Source: Pseudomonas fluorescens (lineage in GTDB: Bacteria > Pseudomonadota > Gammaproteobacteria > Pseudomonadales > Pseudomonadaceae). Taken from it: DNA of 64,000 nt. The translations under genes were made by a program, and so were the position numbers. Shown here piece by piece: positions 62,828 to 64,000 of the stretch (position 1 is the first letter of the stretch; each line of letters starts with the position of its first letter). Under the pieces are notes generated by a model that made no database searches, had not been told where the DNA came from, and was given only the letters and a program-made list of their open reading frames with translations. The stretch spans positions 19,551-83,550 of the forward strand of contig NZ_CABVHY010000035.1 in NCBI RefSeq assembly GCF_902497875.1, in the 5' to 3' direction.

Positions 62828-63949
62828 ATGCATAACGTCGTCATCAGCGGAACCGGCCTGTACACCCCGGCCAACAGCATCTCCAACGAAGAGCTGGTGC
62901 AGTCTTTCAATGCCTATGTGCAGCAGTTCAATGCGGATAACGCCCAAGCCATCGAGCGCGGCGAAGTTCAGGCACTCACCGAATCCAGTGCCGCGTTCAT
63001 TGAAAAGGCCTCGGGGATCAAAAGTCGTTTTGTCATGGACAAAGAAGGCATCCTTGATCCGCAGCGCATGACTCCGCGTCTGCCCGAGCGCTCCAACGAT
63101 GAATGGTCGGTGCTTTGCCAAATGGCCATCGGCGCTGCCGAGCAAGCCTTGCAGCGCGCCGGCAAGACCGCCGCCGACATTGACGGGGTCATCGTCGCCT
63201 GCTCCAACCTGCAGCGGGCTTACCCGGCGATTGCTATCGAAGTCCAGGAAGCACTGGGCATTGAAGGTTTCGGCTTTGACATGAACGTCGCCTGCTCCTC
63301 GGCGACCTTCGGTATCCAGGCGGCTACCAATAGCGTCCAGCTCGGCCAGGCCCGGGCGATTCTGATGGTCAACCCGGAAGTCTGCACCGGTCACCTGAAC
63401 TTCCGCGACCGCGACAGCCACTTCATCTTTGGCGACGCGGCGACCGCAGTGATCATCGAGCGCGCCGATCTGGCCACTTCGAAGTACCAGTTCGATATCG
63501 TCAGTACCAAGCTGCTGACCAAGTTTTCCAACAACATCCGCAACAACTTCGGCTTCCTCAACCGCGCCGCCGAAGAGGGTGTCGGTGCACCGGACAAACT
63601 GTTCGTGCAGGAAGGTCGCAAGGTCTTCCGTGACGTCTGCCCGATGGTGGCTGAATTGATCGCCACCCACCTGGAAGAGAACACGCTCAACATCAGCGAC
63701 GTGAAGCGCTTCTGGCTACACCAGGCCAACCTCAGCATGAACCACCTGATCGTCAAAAAACTCCTCGGCCGCGAAGCCACGGAAGAAGAAGCGCCGGTGA
63801 TTCTCGACACCTATGCCAACACCAGTTCGGCCGGTTCGGTGATTGCCTTTCATAAAAACCAGGACGATCTGCCGAGCGGCTCGCTGGCGGTGCTCAGCTC
63901 CTTCGGTGCCGGTTATTCGATTGGTAGCGTGATTCTGCGCAAGCGCTGA
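62828..63949 (+). CDS. Beta-ketoacyl-ACP synthase III-like enzyme (PA3286 type)
   Basis: A 373-residue condensing enzyme. The active-site Cys156 is in MNVACSSATFGIQAA; the histidine and asparagine are in FWLHQANLSMNHLIV and DTYANTSSAGSVIAF. It is longer than housekeeping FabH (~320) with an insert near residues 35-60 (SFNAYVQQFNADNAQAIERG). This matches the P. aeruginosa PA3286 enzyme, which joins octanoyl-CoA from beta-oxidation to malonyl-ACP; the function here is inferred. GAGAAACG lies upstream of ATG 62828. Confidence 0.88.
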   Translation: MHNVVISGTGLYTPANSISNEELVQSFNAYVQQFNADNAQAIERGEVQALTESSAAFIEKASGIKSRFVMDKEGILDPQRMTPRLPERSNDEWSVLCQMAIGAAEQALQRAGKTAADIDGVIVACSNLQRAYPAIAIEVQEALGIEGFGFDMNVACSSATFGIQAATNSVQLGQARAILMVNPEVCTGHLNFRDRDSHFIFGDAATAVIIERADLATSKYQFDIVSTKLLTKFSNNIRNNFGFLNRAAEEGVGAPDKLFVQEGRKVFRDVCPMVAELIATHLEENTLNISDVKRFWLHQANLSMNHLIVKKLLGREATEEEAPVILDTYANTSSAGSVIAFHKNQDDLPSGSLAVLSSFGAGYSIGSVILRKR

Positions 63950-63976
63950 GTTCACAGCGGGGAGAGGGTGGCTCCC

Positions 63977-64000
63977 AAAAGATCGCAGCCTGTCGGCAGC
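63977..64000. repeat. Left arm of a REP element cut by the window end
   Basis: AAAAGATCGCAGCCTG followed by TCGGCAGC is the start of another copy of the window's commonest REP family, after the KAS III gene. One extra base (TGTCGG) differs from the others. Confidence 0.8.

Overview
The window is a chromosomal segment of a fluorescent-group Pseudomonas. The evidence is the gene order hisC – tyrA/aroA fusion – cmk – rpsA – ihfB – lapA-like gene – O-antigen cluster closed by wbpV-wbpL-wbpM-comEA, the high-GC coding style, Pseudomonas-type genes (pap, mnmC, aceK, a 373-residue KAS III) and many copies of two REP families. No rRNA, tRNA, CRISPR array or prophage was seen.

Region 1 (1-6.5 kb) is housekeeping: the end of hisC, a fused prephenate dehydrogenase/EPSP synthase, cytidylate kinase, ribosomal protein S1 with its terminator, a small lipoprotein, IHF-beta and a LapA-domain membrane protein.

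Region 2 (6.7-22.2 kb) is an O-antigen locus with an AT-rich centre. It encodes dTDP-glucose synthesis and 4,6-dehydration (rfbA, rfbB) but keeps only a 44-codon remnant of rfbD and no rfbC, so dTDP-L-rhamnose cannot be completed from genes here. Instead a WecE-type aminotransferase, a left-handed-beta-helix acyltransferase and a WzxE-like flippase form a block resembling part of the enterobacterial common antigen cluster, which predicts an N-acylated dTDP-Fuc4N donor. Two glycosyltransferases, an EpsG/Wzy-like polymerase, two epimerase/reductase genes, WbpL and WbpM complete a Wzx/Wzy pathway. The first sugar is probably a 2-acetamido-2,6-dideoxyhexose phosphate, and a trisaccharide unit is the simplest prediction.

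Region 3 (22.3-26.8 kb) is a scar. It has an IS66-family element with one nonsense codon in its transposase, then a decayed inverted relic of a related IS66 tail-to-tail with it. A second Wzz gene on the minus strand reads its last codons from the relic. About 740 bp of apparently non-coding sequence follow.

Region 4 (26.8-31.6 kb) holds an SDR/KAS II pair, a TetR regulator with a palindromic candidate operator, and a GntR(FCD)-DUF1989 pair with a FadR-type operator just before the regulator start. Region 5 (31.9-40 kb) is the complete kdpFABC-kdpDE potassium system, with REP elements between kdpB and kdpC and between kdpC and kdpD. Region 6 (40-64 kb) is a mosaic of mostly single-gene units: patatin-like esterase, CHAD protein, thioesterase, chemoreceptor, TatD, MltF-like transglycosylase, DoxX, MnmC, Pap, thiolase, two EamA transporters, AceK, HrpA and KAS III, with many ends separated by REP pairs.

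I did not find a convincing wholly new system. The most unusual content is the hybrid O-antigen locus and the IS66 scar that rewrote the end of the second wzz.
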